DNA of 64,000 bases from Piscicola geometra (taxonomy: Eukaryota > Annelida > Clitellata > Hirudinida > Piscicolidae): the NCBI GenBank assembly GCA_943735955.1, contig OX030961.1, positions 852,501-916,500 on the forward strand, given 5' to 3'. The notes beneath the pieces are model-generated. The model made no database searches. It was not told the origin of the DNA and worked only from the letters and a program-made list of their open reading frames with translations. Below, one piece after another: positions 22,171-33,378 of the stretch; the stretch's first letter is position 1; the number at the start of each line of letters is the position of its first letter. The translations under genes and the position numbers were made by a program.

Positions 22171-22530
22171 TACATACTGACAATGTATTACTGTATAACA
22201 TTTTTTTATCCCATGGTTGATGGTTAGGCTCGTATCAAAATTAGAGTTGAGACATGTTTATTTTTAAAAGAGTGAGGGGGTCCTTGTAAAGGTGGATCCC
22301 AGTACCCCCTCAGGGTTCCCGCCTACGCCATAGTGATAAAAAACTAGGTGAAGGAGTATTTAAGCATGCAAAGAATATTTTTGTTTTAGACAGCTATCAC
22401 TATAACTACACATACTCACAATGTATTACTGCATAAACATTTACTTTTATGCCATGATTGACGATTATGCCTATATCCAAATAGAAATTGTTAAATACAA
22501 AAAGGGAAAAAAAGGATCGCCGTCCATGGC
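21990..22530 (-). repeat. tandem ~170 bp hAT subterminal units
   Basis: Three degenerate units (about 21990-22165, 22165-22330 and 22385-22530). Each runs from 'cagctatcactataactaca' or similar through 'tggttgacgattatgc' to a C/G-rich end like 'ccccc..agcatcgctgccca'. Each resembles the true element end at 20130-20309, as if the terminus had been tandemly copied. A similar series is at 59370-59830. Confidence 0.6.
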
Positions 22531-23269
22531 TGTTAGGGTTTACTTTAGAAACGGTACTCATTACTTATGGAAATGAGATTAACGAGTGACGTAGACAGGT
22601 TTCCAATATTTAAATGCTGTATGGTAATAAAACGGTTATGCTAATAGGCAAAATAAAATAGTTTAAATTTATAAGATATTATTCCCCATATTACCAGTGA
22701 AACATTTCGCGGATGACTTTTATTCATTCTACTAAAATGGAGCCATATTTTGAGACAAATTATTACAAAAATCTTTTGTTCTTATTGAATTTTTTTATTC
22801 TTGAAAAATGTGTAAATTATGAAAATTAGAGCTTGACGAACAAGAGAAATCTTCTATGATAAGCTTACTTCAATTGAAGTCACAGAAGTTTGAAGCATTA
22901 ACTGTTAATGATTAACAAATCTTTAACATTAAAATTCAACTATTCATATATGACAAGTATAATTCAGTCAAGACTTGAGTATCCATATTCAAATAATCTA
23001 CAAGATGATTATATCAAACTTCCATGAAAATATAATGATGTTGATACATTTTTACAACTTTAGGTAGTTAAAACCCACGCAGATCTTTCGACCTCTTTAA
23101 TGGTTATTTATAAAACAACAACTTTAAAATCAACTGCTGGTGGTTTTAGTGGTGCAGGTGTAAGGATTGATTGCCATAGATTCCAAAAGCATTCAAATTC
23201 TATATTAGAAAATGAATAGTCATCAATGCTTAGAGAAAATTCATCCACCATGACTATCATTATCATCAT
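22531..23269. other. AT-rich sequence with a relic shared with 11305-11400
   Basis: The stretch 22845-22905 ('aaatcttctatgataa' ... 'gaagtttgaagcatta') repeats sequence seen at 11305-11355. Otherwise nothing is recognised. Confidence 0.45.
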
Positions 23270-23447
23270 CTCAACATCCTTTTTCATTAGCATTATCATT
23301 ATTATCATCTCAAAAGTCTTTTTCATTAGCATCATCATTATTATCATCTCAAAAGTCTTTTTCATTAGCATCATCATTATTATCATCTCAAAAGTCTTTT
23401 TCATTAGCATCATCATTATTATCATCTCAAAAGTCTTTTTTTATTAG
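23270..23447 (+). repeat. 42 bp minisatellite
   Basis: Four copies of 'tcattagcatcatcattatt' followed by 'atcatctcaaaagtcttttt'. Spurious frames cross it on both strands. Confidence 0.95.
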
Positions 23448-24092
23448 CAAGTAAAGAAGCCTTATTTATTGTTTATTTTACGATATATCTCGCCTCAGAT
23501 AGTTTGCCAAAATATATACCAGATTTGACATTACTGAGTAAAATTATTATTAATTACTCAAAAGAATATTTATAAAAGAAGTAAAGAAATTCATTTTGAA
23601 ATTCATTGTTCATTTTACGATATATCTCGCCTCAGATAGTTTGCCGAAATGCTTCCGAGTACCGTTTCCAAAATATCCCTGCTGTTATAACAGCTATAGC
23701 TGTAGTCAACCATCTAGCTGAATTAACAGGACCAACTTCAAGAGCGCCAAGATAAATAAGCTATTATATTAGAAATAAGAGGATCATCTATGTCTACTTT
23801 CTTAAAAGATGAATTTATTTCAAGATTGGTAACTTCATCAAGCATTTTACAATTGGTCCACTCCACCTATTTGCACTTGAAGATTTGCCAGTCAAAACTG
23901 TCATTAACTGTCAGAAAAGTAATTAATTGGTATGTAATATGCAAACAATCCAATTTAACTTATTTCCCAGATTCATTTCAACTAAATGCATAACTCCTCC
24001 TTCCCTTCCCGAGTTCAAATTGGTAGAATCTCTTCCTATTGCTTGCAACGTGGTATTCATTTATTTCATCACAAGAAATTCAGTTTTCGGGC
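23448..24092. other. AT-rich flank with a ~45 bp direct repeat
   Basis: 'ttttacgatatatctcgcctcagatagtttgcc' occurs at ~23473 and ~23610. No gene is recognised before the LINE that starts at ~24093. Confidence 0.5.
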
Positions 24093-24150
24093 AGATGGGG
24101 TTCGTCAGCCCGGGAAGGCAACCCATCTAGGAGAAGGAAAACTCTGACTA
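24093..24150 (+). ncRNA. possible HDV-like self-cleaving ribozyme at the LINE 5' end
   Basis: The first 7 nt of the element, AGATGGG (24093-24099), pair perfectly with CCCATCT (24122-24128). The enclosed part contains a GCC ... GGC short stem, and 'ggagaaggaaaactct' follows as a candidate P4. A 7 bp P1 starting exactly at the element 5' end is the signature of HDV-like ribozymes in several LINE families. I could not complete a convincing P2, so this is a hypothesis. Confidence 0.35.
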
Positions 24151-24699
24151 CCAACCGCTGCTGCCTTGCAGGCTATCCATTCATGGAAAAGGCTTCGGGA
24201 GTCAACCCCGAGGAAAAATCAGGAGTCGGAGTCCCTAAGGCGGTGAATCGTCATCTATGATTTCCTTCCGGCAACTCCTGCAGCCAAGTCGGCTCTGAGC
24301 GTGGTGCTTGCACCCCCTTGGATCTAGTCGACGAAGCCGAGAGGGGGGTTCTGTTGTTTGGGCAGCACAAGACCTCCACACGCTTTGCCCAGGCTAGCGC
24401 CCTGGAGATGTCACTCCAGTCTCGCTTTACGGCGAGAGCACAAACAAGAAGACAGCAGTTTACGGGTTATAAGTCCTTGCTCAATTGGCGTAAAGCTGGA
24501 CGCCACGGGTTGTCTTCAATGGTAGGAGGGACCCTCGCAGTCCCATGGTAACTACCACCCGTCCTAAGCCGGGCAGCCCCCGGTCAATAAGGTGTTACCC
24601 GTCACGGCCTGCCTGCTTCAGTGGGTGCCTGGAGCTTTGAGCACAGCTCAACAAGCAGGCCGTTATCTTCACGCACCAAACAACTACAAATACAAAAAG

Positions 24700-27600
24700 A
24701 TGGAGATTCCAGCTCTCCGTATCGCAAGCTGGAACGTACGTACTATGCGCACTGGACTGAGTGATGACCTTCGTGAGATTGAAATCCTTCGCAAGCTGCA
24801 CAGACTAAACGTTGATGTTGCAGCCTTACAAGAAACGCGTCTTCCAGAGTCTGGATCCTTGAGGGAGGAACACTACACGTTCTTTTGGCAGGGAAAGAAG
24901 AAGAAGAGACCAGGGAACACGGAGTCGGCTTCGCCATCAATAACACCCTGCTTTGCATGTCCGAACCTCCTTCCCGCGGGTCAGAGAGAATCCTCACTCT
25001 ACACCTTCTCACAGCATCTGGAACTGCTAATCTTGTGTGCATCTATGCACCGACCATGCAGGCCAGCACCAAGACTAAAGATCAGTTTTACGAACAACTA
25101 AGCAGCGTTGTTGCCACAGTTCCTGCTTCCGAACACCTCTACCTTCTGCAAGATTTTAACGCCCGTGTTGGCTCTGACCACGACTCATGGCCAGATGTGC
25201 TGGGTCACCATGGCATCGGGAAAATGAACGAAAACGGCCAAAGACTACTCGAATTCTGTTGCTACCACAACCTGTACGTAACAAACACATACTTCCAGAG
25301 CAAAGCATGTCACAAGGTGTCCTGGAGACATCCAAGATTAAATCATTGGCATCAACTGGACTTGATCATCACCAGGCCCAACTCGTTAAACAACGTCTGC
25401 AGCACCAGAGCTTACCATAGTGCCGATTGCGATACAGACCACTCTCTGATCGCGTCAAAGATAAAGTTGCGCCCCAAGAGACTCCACCTCTCCAAGAAGA
25501 AATGCCAGCCGAAAATCAACACCTATCAGACCACCCATCAAGTCAAGAACCATAAGTTCATAGATCGGCTGGGGGAGCTGCAACACTGCGACCAAGAGCC
25601 TAATGCGGAAGTCAGATGGAACTCGCTCCGGAATACCATCTTCAGAACTGCTTTACTCACGTATGGTGAAAAGGAACACAAGAACACCGATTGGTTCGAA
25701 GCGAATGCGGCAGATCTTGAGCCTGTCATTGACGCCAAGAGAAAAGCATTGATCGAATACAAACGCGACCCGAGTCAGTCCACCTTCGAAGAGTTGAAAG
25801 CTGCCCGAAGAGAGGCCCAGCAGACGGCTCGACGCTGCGCAAATGACTATTGGCTTTAACTGGCGAATAGCATTCAACAAGTGTCAGACGCTGGCAACGT
25901 AAGGAGCATGTATGAAGGCATCAAAAAAGCAACAGGCAAGTCAGCAAAGAAGACTGCACCCATAAAGTCCAAATCAGGAGAGACCATCACAGACAAAGAC
26001 AAGCAAATGGCAAATTGGGTCGAACACTATCTGGAACTTTATTCCAAAGAAAACTCTGTGACTCAGATAGCACTGGACGCCATTGAAGACTTGCCAGTCT
26101 TGGAAGAGCTGGATGTCGAGCCGACCATGGACGAACTCAGCAAAGCTATTGATGCCTTAAAGAGTGGAAAAGCACCAGGAGACGATGGTATCCCACCAGA
26201 AATAATCAAATGTGGTAAACCGTCTCTACTAAAACCACTTTACAAGCTCTTTTCCCTATGTTGGAGAGAAGGTAGAGTTCCACAGGACATGCGCAATGCC
26301 AAGATTGTCACCCTGTATAAGAACAAGGGCAACCGCAGCGACTGCAACAACTACAGGGGCATCTCACTGCTTAGTGTCGTGGGTAAAGCTTTTGCACGCG
26401 TTGTCCTCAACCGTCTCCAAGTCCTAGCAAATCGTGTGTATCCTGAATCGCAATGTGGCTTCAGATCAGGAAGATCTACAGTCGACATGATCTTCTCCGT
26501 GCGTCAGCTCCAGAAAAAGTGCAGAGAGCAGTGGATGCCGCTGTATATCGCCTTTATCGACCTAACTAAGGCATTTGACCTTGTAAGCAGGAACGGCCTA
26601 TTTAGGCTACTCAAGAAGATCGGCTGTCCACCTCGGCTGCTCAACAATACAACTTCTTATCACAAAAACACGCAAGGTGTGGTCAGCTACAATGGAGAGA
26701 CCTCAGAATCCTTCATAATCAAGAGTGGTGTCAAACAGGGTTGTGTGCTAGCGCCTACATTATTCGGTATCTTCTTCTCAATGCTGTTGAACTTTGCATT
26801 TAAAGAGTCTGCCGAAGGTGTCCATTTACACACCAGAAGTGACGGGAAACTGCTGAACATGGCACGCCTAAGAGCAAAGACAAAAATGTGTTGTGTCCTC
26901 ATCAGAGACATGCTGTTCGCTGATGATGCGGCCCTGGTGTCACACGCGGAGGAAAACCTTCAGCAGCTGATGAATCGCTTTGCTCAGGCTTGCAGGGAAT
27001 TCGGTCTGACCGTCAGTATAAAAAAAACCAACATCATGCGTCGAGACATTCCTGCTCCACCCTCAATCACAATCGACAATCAGGTGCTGAAGGCCACTGA
27101 CAAGTTCACATACTTGGGTTCCGTCATTACTAGCAGCCTATCCCTCGACATTGAGATTGATAAGAGGCTCGCTAAAGCAGCCAGCGTCATGGCCAGATTG
27201 AGCAAACGTGTATGGACCAACAACCAACTGATACGAAACACCAAGCTCAAAGTGTACCAGGCATGCGTTCTCAGCACTCTGTTGTATGGCAGCGAAACCT
27301 GGACCACCTATGCCAGGGAAGAAGATCGTCTCGAAAGTTTTCATCTTCGCTGTCTCCGACGCATCCTTGGCATAACATGGCAAGACAAAGTCACCAACAC
27401 AGCCGTACTCAATCAAGCCAACTCACTCAGCATACACCTCCTTCTATGCCAAAGACGTTTACGCTGGCTGGGTCACGTGCGTAGAATGGAAGAAGGTCGC
27501 ATACCCAAGGTCATTCTCTATGGCGAGCAGGCTACAAGACACCGTCCAGTTGGTCGCCCGCAACTACGCTTCAAAGACGTCTGCAAACGCGACCTCAAAC

Positions 27601-27887
27601 TTACGGGTATCGACCCTGGCAGATGGGAAGAGCTAGCCAATGACCGGAGGGGCTGGCGCCAGACTGTCCACAAAGACATTAAAAAGGAAGAACGCAGGCA
27701 ACATCTGGAATCCCGAAGGCAAAAAAGAAAAATGAAGCAGCAGAATCAGGCTCTCGATCCTTCATCCGACTTCACCTGCAGCCGCTGCAGCAGAGACTGT
27801 CGATCCAGGATCGGTCTGCTGAGCCACTCTAGAAGCTGCCGTCAAAGAACACATCAGAGCGCTATCATCATCTCACGAGATGGATGA
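24700..27887 (+). pseudogene. RTE-like ORF: APE endonuclease and reverse transcriptase
   Basis: The endonuclease part starts with ASWNVRTM (24724 on), LQETRLPE, then a frameshift in the A/G run at ~24895-24906, and continues in a second frame with LLQDFNARVG, GIGKMNENGQRLLE, SWRHPRLNHWHQLDLI and DTDHSLI. The linker ends at a nonsense TAA (25857-25859). RT follows in the same frame (25881-27887): SGKAPGDDGIPPEIIK, NYRGISLL, FIDLTKAFDLV, GVKQGCVLAPTLF and the catalytic LFADDAALV. Then come the LRWLGHVRRM region and a C-terminal finger (CSRCSRDC ... HSRSC). Apart from the frameshift and stop it is well preserved. It has no RNase H. Confidence 0.9.
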
Positions 27888-27900
27888 ATGCCAACAACAA

Positions 27901-28449
27901 CCAACAATATCTAGTATTAGACGCCATTTGAAAATATTCTTCTTTTTAAAATTGAATCAAGCGACAAAAACAGAACAAATAAAAGATACTGAAAATAATT
28001 TAAGTTTCTTTTTTTCATCTTTTTTATTTATTTCTGATTTATCATTTTAATTTAATTAATGTATAAACTTGTTCTAAAAAATTGAAAATATTTAACAACA
28101 AAAAATATTGAAAAAACGCTTTTTTCAACTTTTTTCAACTCATTTTCCGAGTAGCTAAATATTGTCTGATTTCAGATTTTTTATGTTTTTGAGTTCCTCA
28201 TGGCAATCCTCACATTTTAAGATCATGTGTTGAAAAAATCAAAGTTTTAGGACTTTTTTCTTTCTAAATTGTTGAGTTTGAGTCATGTGTAGATGAGTCG
28301 TTCTGAAGACAGTATGTCTTCCATCTGCAGAGCTCATCTGCCTGGTGAAGTAGGTAGCCAGTGGGAGCTTGCAAGCTTTGCACTAGTGCTCAATCTGAAG
28401 CCCTAGCATTTCTTTCTGCAGATTTCTATTTGTCAAGGAATGGACGCTA
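27901..28449. other. AT-rich sequence containing a dispersed repeat
   Basis: 28135-28255 matches 11945-12065 in inverse orientation. No gene is seen. Confidence 0.45.
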
Positions 28450-29745
28450 ATGGGTTAATCCAGAATCGATTACAGACCTACGATTTGCCATGTTTTACTT
28501 GTTTTTAAACAGAACGGAAAATCGTATCCAATACTGGATGCACTTTTTTGAAGAAAAGGAATATAAAAATATTATCCATGTAAAATATTCATAATAAATA
28601 CTACGATATTATACTTTCTAGCTATTTAAAATTAAAAATAGGCTAAAAACGCATGTCTTAAATTTCTTTTACAAATCTCAAATATTAAATATTTAGATTT
28701 ATGTTTTAGTTAGTTCAATCCGGTTCGATTTATTCAATCATAGGATTATTTAAAAACGTGTTTTTACTTTTCTCAATTTTAGAATACTTAATTTATATGA
28801 GTTTTTGACTATTTTGTTCATTCCAACAATTTCTGTTCTGATTTTAGCGTCCCGCTGATCATCGCGATTTATTAAGCAACTAGTGAGTAATATAATTGTA
28901 TTTTTTCTCTGAATACATTTCATGTGTAAAGAAAGATAAATTTTAAATATTGGGCTCTTATGTTTCTCTTTCGTAAAACCATATCATTATTTTATATCAT
29001 GCGCACCATGACATCAACACAAGTGTCTCAATTCTCATAATACTAGTATTAGGTGTCATGAATTTACAGTAATTTTTGTAGTATTTTTATAATACTAATT
29101 GAAGAATGCATTTAATGAAGAGTATTTTGAAATGAGCATCGTCTAATAATTTATTTCCTGAAGCTTTTAAACTAGTAAAATAGCACTGTTTGTCCCGTAC
29201 ATTAATACACTATCATGATTTGCTTGTTAATATAGATTTTTCTACAATACTGGGTTCTTTCAAAATAATTAAAGTTTTAACGTTAAAAAGTAATAGAATA
29301 TTAATTAAATTATTTTCAAAAATCATTTCATGAAATAAAAATAGCTATTTTAGTGAAAAATAATAAATTACGGAGGTTTAAATGGCCGTCATTACGGGCA
29401 CCATTTAAAAAAAGTGATTTTAAATTTTTCATTTACGCAGCAATGCAATGCGTCGCAGCATATAGTAACAATTGTGTGAAAAAAAGAAGGAAATAAAAAA
29501 CTAAACAAAAATTAAATTCAGAAATTTTATATTGTTTTTTAGATGAGGTTTTATGGCTGTCAGTTTTCACTGATAATCTGAAAAACTATTTGCTCAATTA
29601 AAAAAGATTAATGCAATTATTGTGTTTGAAATTATTTTTATACTCTATAATACATACATGAGTATATATAAAGCAAGCTTTTTTGTAATTAAAAACCTAA
29701 ATATAGAAAGACACAAAGTCTGTAGTCAAATCTGGATTAACCCAT
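28450..29745. mobile_element. DNA element with GGGTTAATCCAG ends
   Basis: The left end is ATGGGTTAATCCAGAATCGA and the right end, read inversely, is ATGGGTTAATCCAGATTTGA. The ~1.3 kb interior is AT-rich and non-coding. The right ~290 bp is homologous to 42443-42737, which confirms a repeated family. Target duplication is unclear (possibly TA), so the superfamily is not assigned. Confidence 0.65.
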
Positions 29746-30753
29746 ATATTCATTTAATGGTTTTAATTTAAAAATTTAGTATTCAAATTGATTGGTTATG
29801 AAAGTAATCACCTTCTATAACATTTTTCATGTCTCCCTGGGGAATAATAATTATTTTTTAAATTATAAGTTTATACTTTGAGCAGAGGTCAAGGCTGATA
29901 TACACATTCGTTCTCCTTGGGCGTTCCACTGAGCTCGTTGGATGACCGAGTTCTCTGAATATTCTTGTTTGTTCAACATTTCAGATGATTGCAGAATAAC
30001 TGTCATCTCTCGGTTACTTAAAGCCTGTTTCACATGTGTGTGTGGTGCAAATGTCCCAAGAACTGATTTACATCTTCTTCGTCCGTTAGAAGGCTCCATG
30101 AAGCTTTTGAAGATTAAAAAATCATATTCAAAATACATAACTTTAATTATGCATTTTTAATTAAAATCTAGCTTTTCCGACAAATTCTTCTTTTTTGAAG
30201 TATATTTTATATTATATTATATTTATCTTATTTTCAATATAAAAAAAGGTAAAGAAATTTTCAATTTTTTTAATATTGTGAAACTTTCTTGGTGTTGAGC
30301 ACAAAGTAAATAAAAAATAGTAGAATGAAACTTCACAAAGTTTATTTTAGCTATAAAAGAAAAAAACAAAGTAAAAGATTCAAAAAATGAAGTTTTAGTT
30401 GTCATTAGCACCTGATGTTCATTTGATTGATTGTGTTGGTCTTTGCTTATTAGCTTATATCAAATTGATTAAAGATCTATAAAAAAATTAATAATTAATT
30501 ATAAGGCTTCGATTTTTTTATAATAATTGAACTCTAAAAATTTATATAAAAGAAAGGTTTTTCAGAGTTTTATTTAAACCATTTAATAGAATTTTTATTA
30601 TTCAGACATATTAAAATATCAATAATTTTATTTATAACACTAAAGTTAGAACATGTGTGATTGACTTTGAAACTGGTTTCTGATAAAAGATTCTAAAAGG
30701 CAGAACAAAGGGGGAAACAAAGCGAGCCAGTGGGGAATGGGTTGTAGGTTAAC
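29746..30753. other. AT-rich intergenic sequence, no confident gene
   Basis: A 91-residue frame on minus (29863-30138) is moderately protein-like but has no recognised motif and no clear splice context. Otherwise nothing is seen. Confidence 0.4.
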
Positions 30754-30974
30754 TGCACACCAAAGAAATCGCGCTGCATGTGATAAATGCACATTTGATT
30801 TTGCACATTTCTTCTTTTTTACAGAAAAAACGTTAATTTAGGGTTAGGGTTAGGATTAGGGTTAGGGTTAGAGTTAGGGTTAGGGTTAGGGTTTTCAGAA
30901 AAATCGCATTTTAAGAATACATGTGCAAAATCAAATGTGCATTTAACACATGCAGCGCGTTTTCTTTGGTGTGC
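30754..30974. repeat. inverted repeat enclosing interstitial TTAGGG telomere-like repeats
   Basis: Arms of ~55-60 bp (30754-30812 and 30921-30974, starting 'tgcacaccaaagaaa') are near-perfect reverse complements. The loop holds about nine TTAGGG-type units (30838-30892) with single-base variants ttaggattagg and ttagagttagg. Probably a fold-back or MITE-like element that carries or captured telomeric DNA. Confidence 0.8.
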
Positions 30975-30999
30975 ATTTCCCCTATAACCTGGGGAATGG

Positions 31000-31247
31000 C
31001 TTGTGTTATAATCACCGGAAAATCTGAAAAAGGAGAAATGAAGAAGGATCGATAAAGAGATACTTTGTCAATAGAAGCGCGTGTAACTCCGGGTCAGGGC
31101 GAGCACTGAAGTGGAGGGAAGCTTTGTCAATATCTTGTTGAATGAAGGCTTTGGGCTAAATAATTTGTTCAAAACGCGATGGTTGAGCGCTTTAGTACGC
31201 TTCTAAAGGGCGCTAAAAAAAGTATAACCGATTGATTGATTGAATAG
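31000..31247 (+). mobile_element. CR1-type LINE 3' end relic
   Basis: Ends with 'gagcgctttagtacgcttct', 'aagggcgct' and (GATT)n at ~31223-31240, the plus-strand form of the CR1/L2 3' hairpin plus tail. The upstream extent is not defined. Confidence 0.5.
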
Positions 31248-31699
31248 GACTATATATTCTTGAACAATTTACAAGAAGTTCGCTAGCCGTCATTTGTCCT
31301 TCAAAAAGGTCCCATGCAGCCCAAGGCTTCACTTCAAAAAACTTAGTTCGTTTAGACTGTTATTGTTGAAGCCTCCCTTCAATTAAGAGATAACATTGAC
31401 TCGGAGTTTCACATGCTTCTTCATACAAAAAATGAGCCTAAACATAAAAAGAAAGATGAGATTTTTTAGATTTATTATTTATGCCAGCCCTCGTCATGAT
31501 TATTAGTTCAAATAGACATACGATAGACAGTAATATTATCAAGAGACCAAAAACTATTATTGAAACAATCTCTATTTTTTTATATTAGTCCGTTCTTTCA
31601 ATGAAAAGACCTTGAAGATGTTTTAATGTGGTCCGTATGCTTTTGAGACTGTTAAATCCATGTAGCCAGTGGTGATTCGGTGTAAACACCAATATAAAT

Positions 31700-32190
31700 T
31701 ACCTGAGTGAAGATATAAGAAGAACTTTAAGGAAAAAACAGAGACAATGGGAGTGCTATGAAAAAAAGAAAATTATGCGCTATACAAACTAGCAAGAAAC
31801 AAAGCAAAAAATGCAATTATAATAGATCGGAAACAGCAGGAGCGTAAAATTGCATTAGGTTCAAAATCAAATCCTAAGAAATGGGCTTTCACCAATTCCA
31901 AGAGAAAAACTCGGATTGGCATATCCGAGCTGCACCTAACAGGATGTGACAGATTACTGAACATTGCGACAACTGATTTTGAAAAGGCAGAAAGTCTCAA
32001 TAATTCATTTAAAAGTGTATTTACAGAAGTAAATAACGATAATTTTAATAAAATAGATAATATAACATTTAAAGAAAGATCTAATGATGGAGATGTCTCA
32101 AAGGATGAAACTTTTAACTTATTAAAAGAAATAAATGTAACAAAATTTGTTTCTAAAAATTATTTTAAATTAATTAAAATTAATGAAATT
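31700..32190 (+). pseudogene. LINE ORF2 linker relic
   Basis: A plus-strand frame encodes KARNKA-type basic sequence, SNPKKWAFTNSKRKTRIGIS and FEKAESLNNSFKSVFTE, the region between endonuclease and RT of CR1/Jockey-like LINEs. It is truncated at both ends and is followed by the 16 bp minisatellite. Confidence 0.7.
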
Positions 32191-32221
32191 ATATAAAAAG
32201 TTTTTTTTTTCAATGAAAATC

Positions 32222-33378
32222 TTTTCTTGAAGACTTTTTATCCTAAAGACTTTTTATCCGGAAGACTTTTTATCCGAAAAACTTTTTATCCGAAAGAATT
32301 TTTATCCGGAAGACTTTTTGTCCGAAGACTTTTTATCTGGAAGACTTTTTATCCGAAGACTTTTTATCCGAAGACTTTTTATCCGGAAGACTTTTTATCC
32401 GGAAGACTTTTTGTTCTGAAAACTTTTTATCCTAGAACCAGTGAATGTATATAAGCTTTTCCCTCAAATTGCAGAGCGCTTGTAGCGGCCCACTTATAGG
32501 CACGCACATGCACACGTGCTCACTAGACAGAAAGTCCTGGACATGCCTTTATTAAAGTACAATATATATAACGTTGTTTTCGTGTAAATAAATCTCTCTC
32601 TTTTGTGTCTCTGAACTTTTAACTCGTAATAATTGGTGACCCCAAACACGCACGTTATGGACGATTTAATACAACTCAATGTTACGTCAGAGGAGGAGAC
32701 GAGGGCAGAGCCAACAAATGTAAGCTCACTCAGCTTACCGGCGTTTTTCACCACAAACCCAAGATTGTGGTTCTGCCACGTGGAGGCGATTTTCTACACC
32801 CGCAGAGTGTCATCTGAAATAACGAAATACCATGGGCGGCGATCCTGGGGGGGTCCACCTTAATAGGGGTCCCCCCACTTTTTTTCCATTTATGTATTCA
32901 AAAATTTCTATTTGGAGATAAGCATAATCGTCAACCATGACATAAAGTAAATGTTTATACAGTAATAGATGGTGTGTATGTGTAGTTATAGTGATAGCTG
33001 CCTGAAGCAAAATTATTCTTTGCTTACTCAAATACTACTCCACCTACTCTTCTTTTTATATTTATGGATTTAAATTAATGAATTATTATTATAAAAACTA
33101 AATTTCTTATTTTTCAATTTTCGCAAGCAGACATTCTGAATGCTTTTCAGAATTTTTTTAATTTTATTTTCATGGTCTGTATTATTCACAGCCTGACAGA
33201 CGCAGGTCATGTTACAATGGTTCAGAGGACCATGGTTCTTATGCGCCAGAGACGCCACTCCACACGACGTACACATCTTTCAATCCATACGTCGCAAACA
33301 CCGCATCATATACACCAGGTATATGATAGTTCACGGCTGCTTGTCAGGGATTCGAACTGGCAACCTTTAAGTTGCAAG
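32222..33378 (+). repeat. right arm of the inverted segmental duplication
   Basis: Reverse complement of 19766-20868, with a longer 16 bp minisatellite array at 32230-32440 (~13 units). Homology ends inside the SINE at ~33378, where the sequence jumps into Gypsy gag. Confidence 0.85.

Larger units (their letters stand above)
24093..27900 (+). mobile_element. near-complete RTE-like non-LTR retrotransposon
   Basis: Base composition changes sharply from AT-rich host to GC-balanced element at ~24091. There is a ~600 bp 5' leader, a single ORF (about 24700-27887) with endonuclease and RT, and a short 3' end of 'caacaa' units at ~27890-27905. The endonuclease style is that of CFDP2-like/RTE elements. 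Only two clear lesions are seen, so the copy is relatively young. A truncated relative is at 3722-4500. Confidence 0.85.

Noticed and set aside
30838..30892. A chromosome end
   Set aside because: Only ~55 bp of TTAGGG-type repeat with variants, inside an inverted repeat and followed by 33 kb of sequence.
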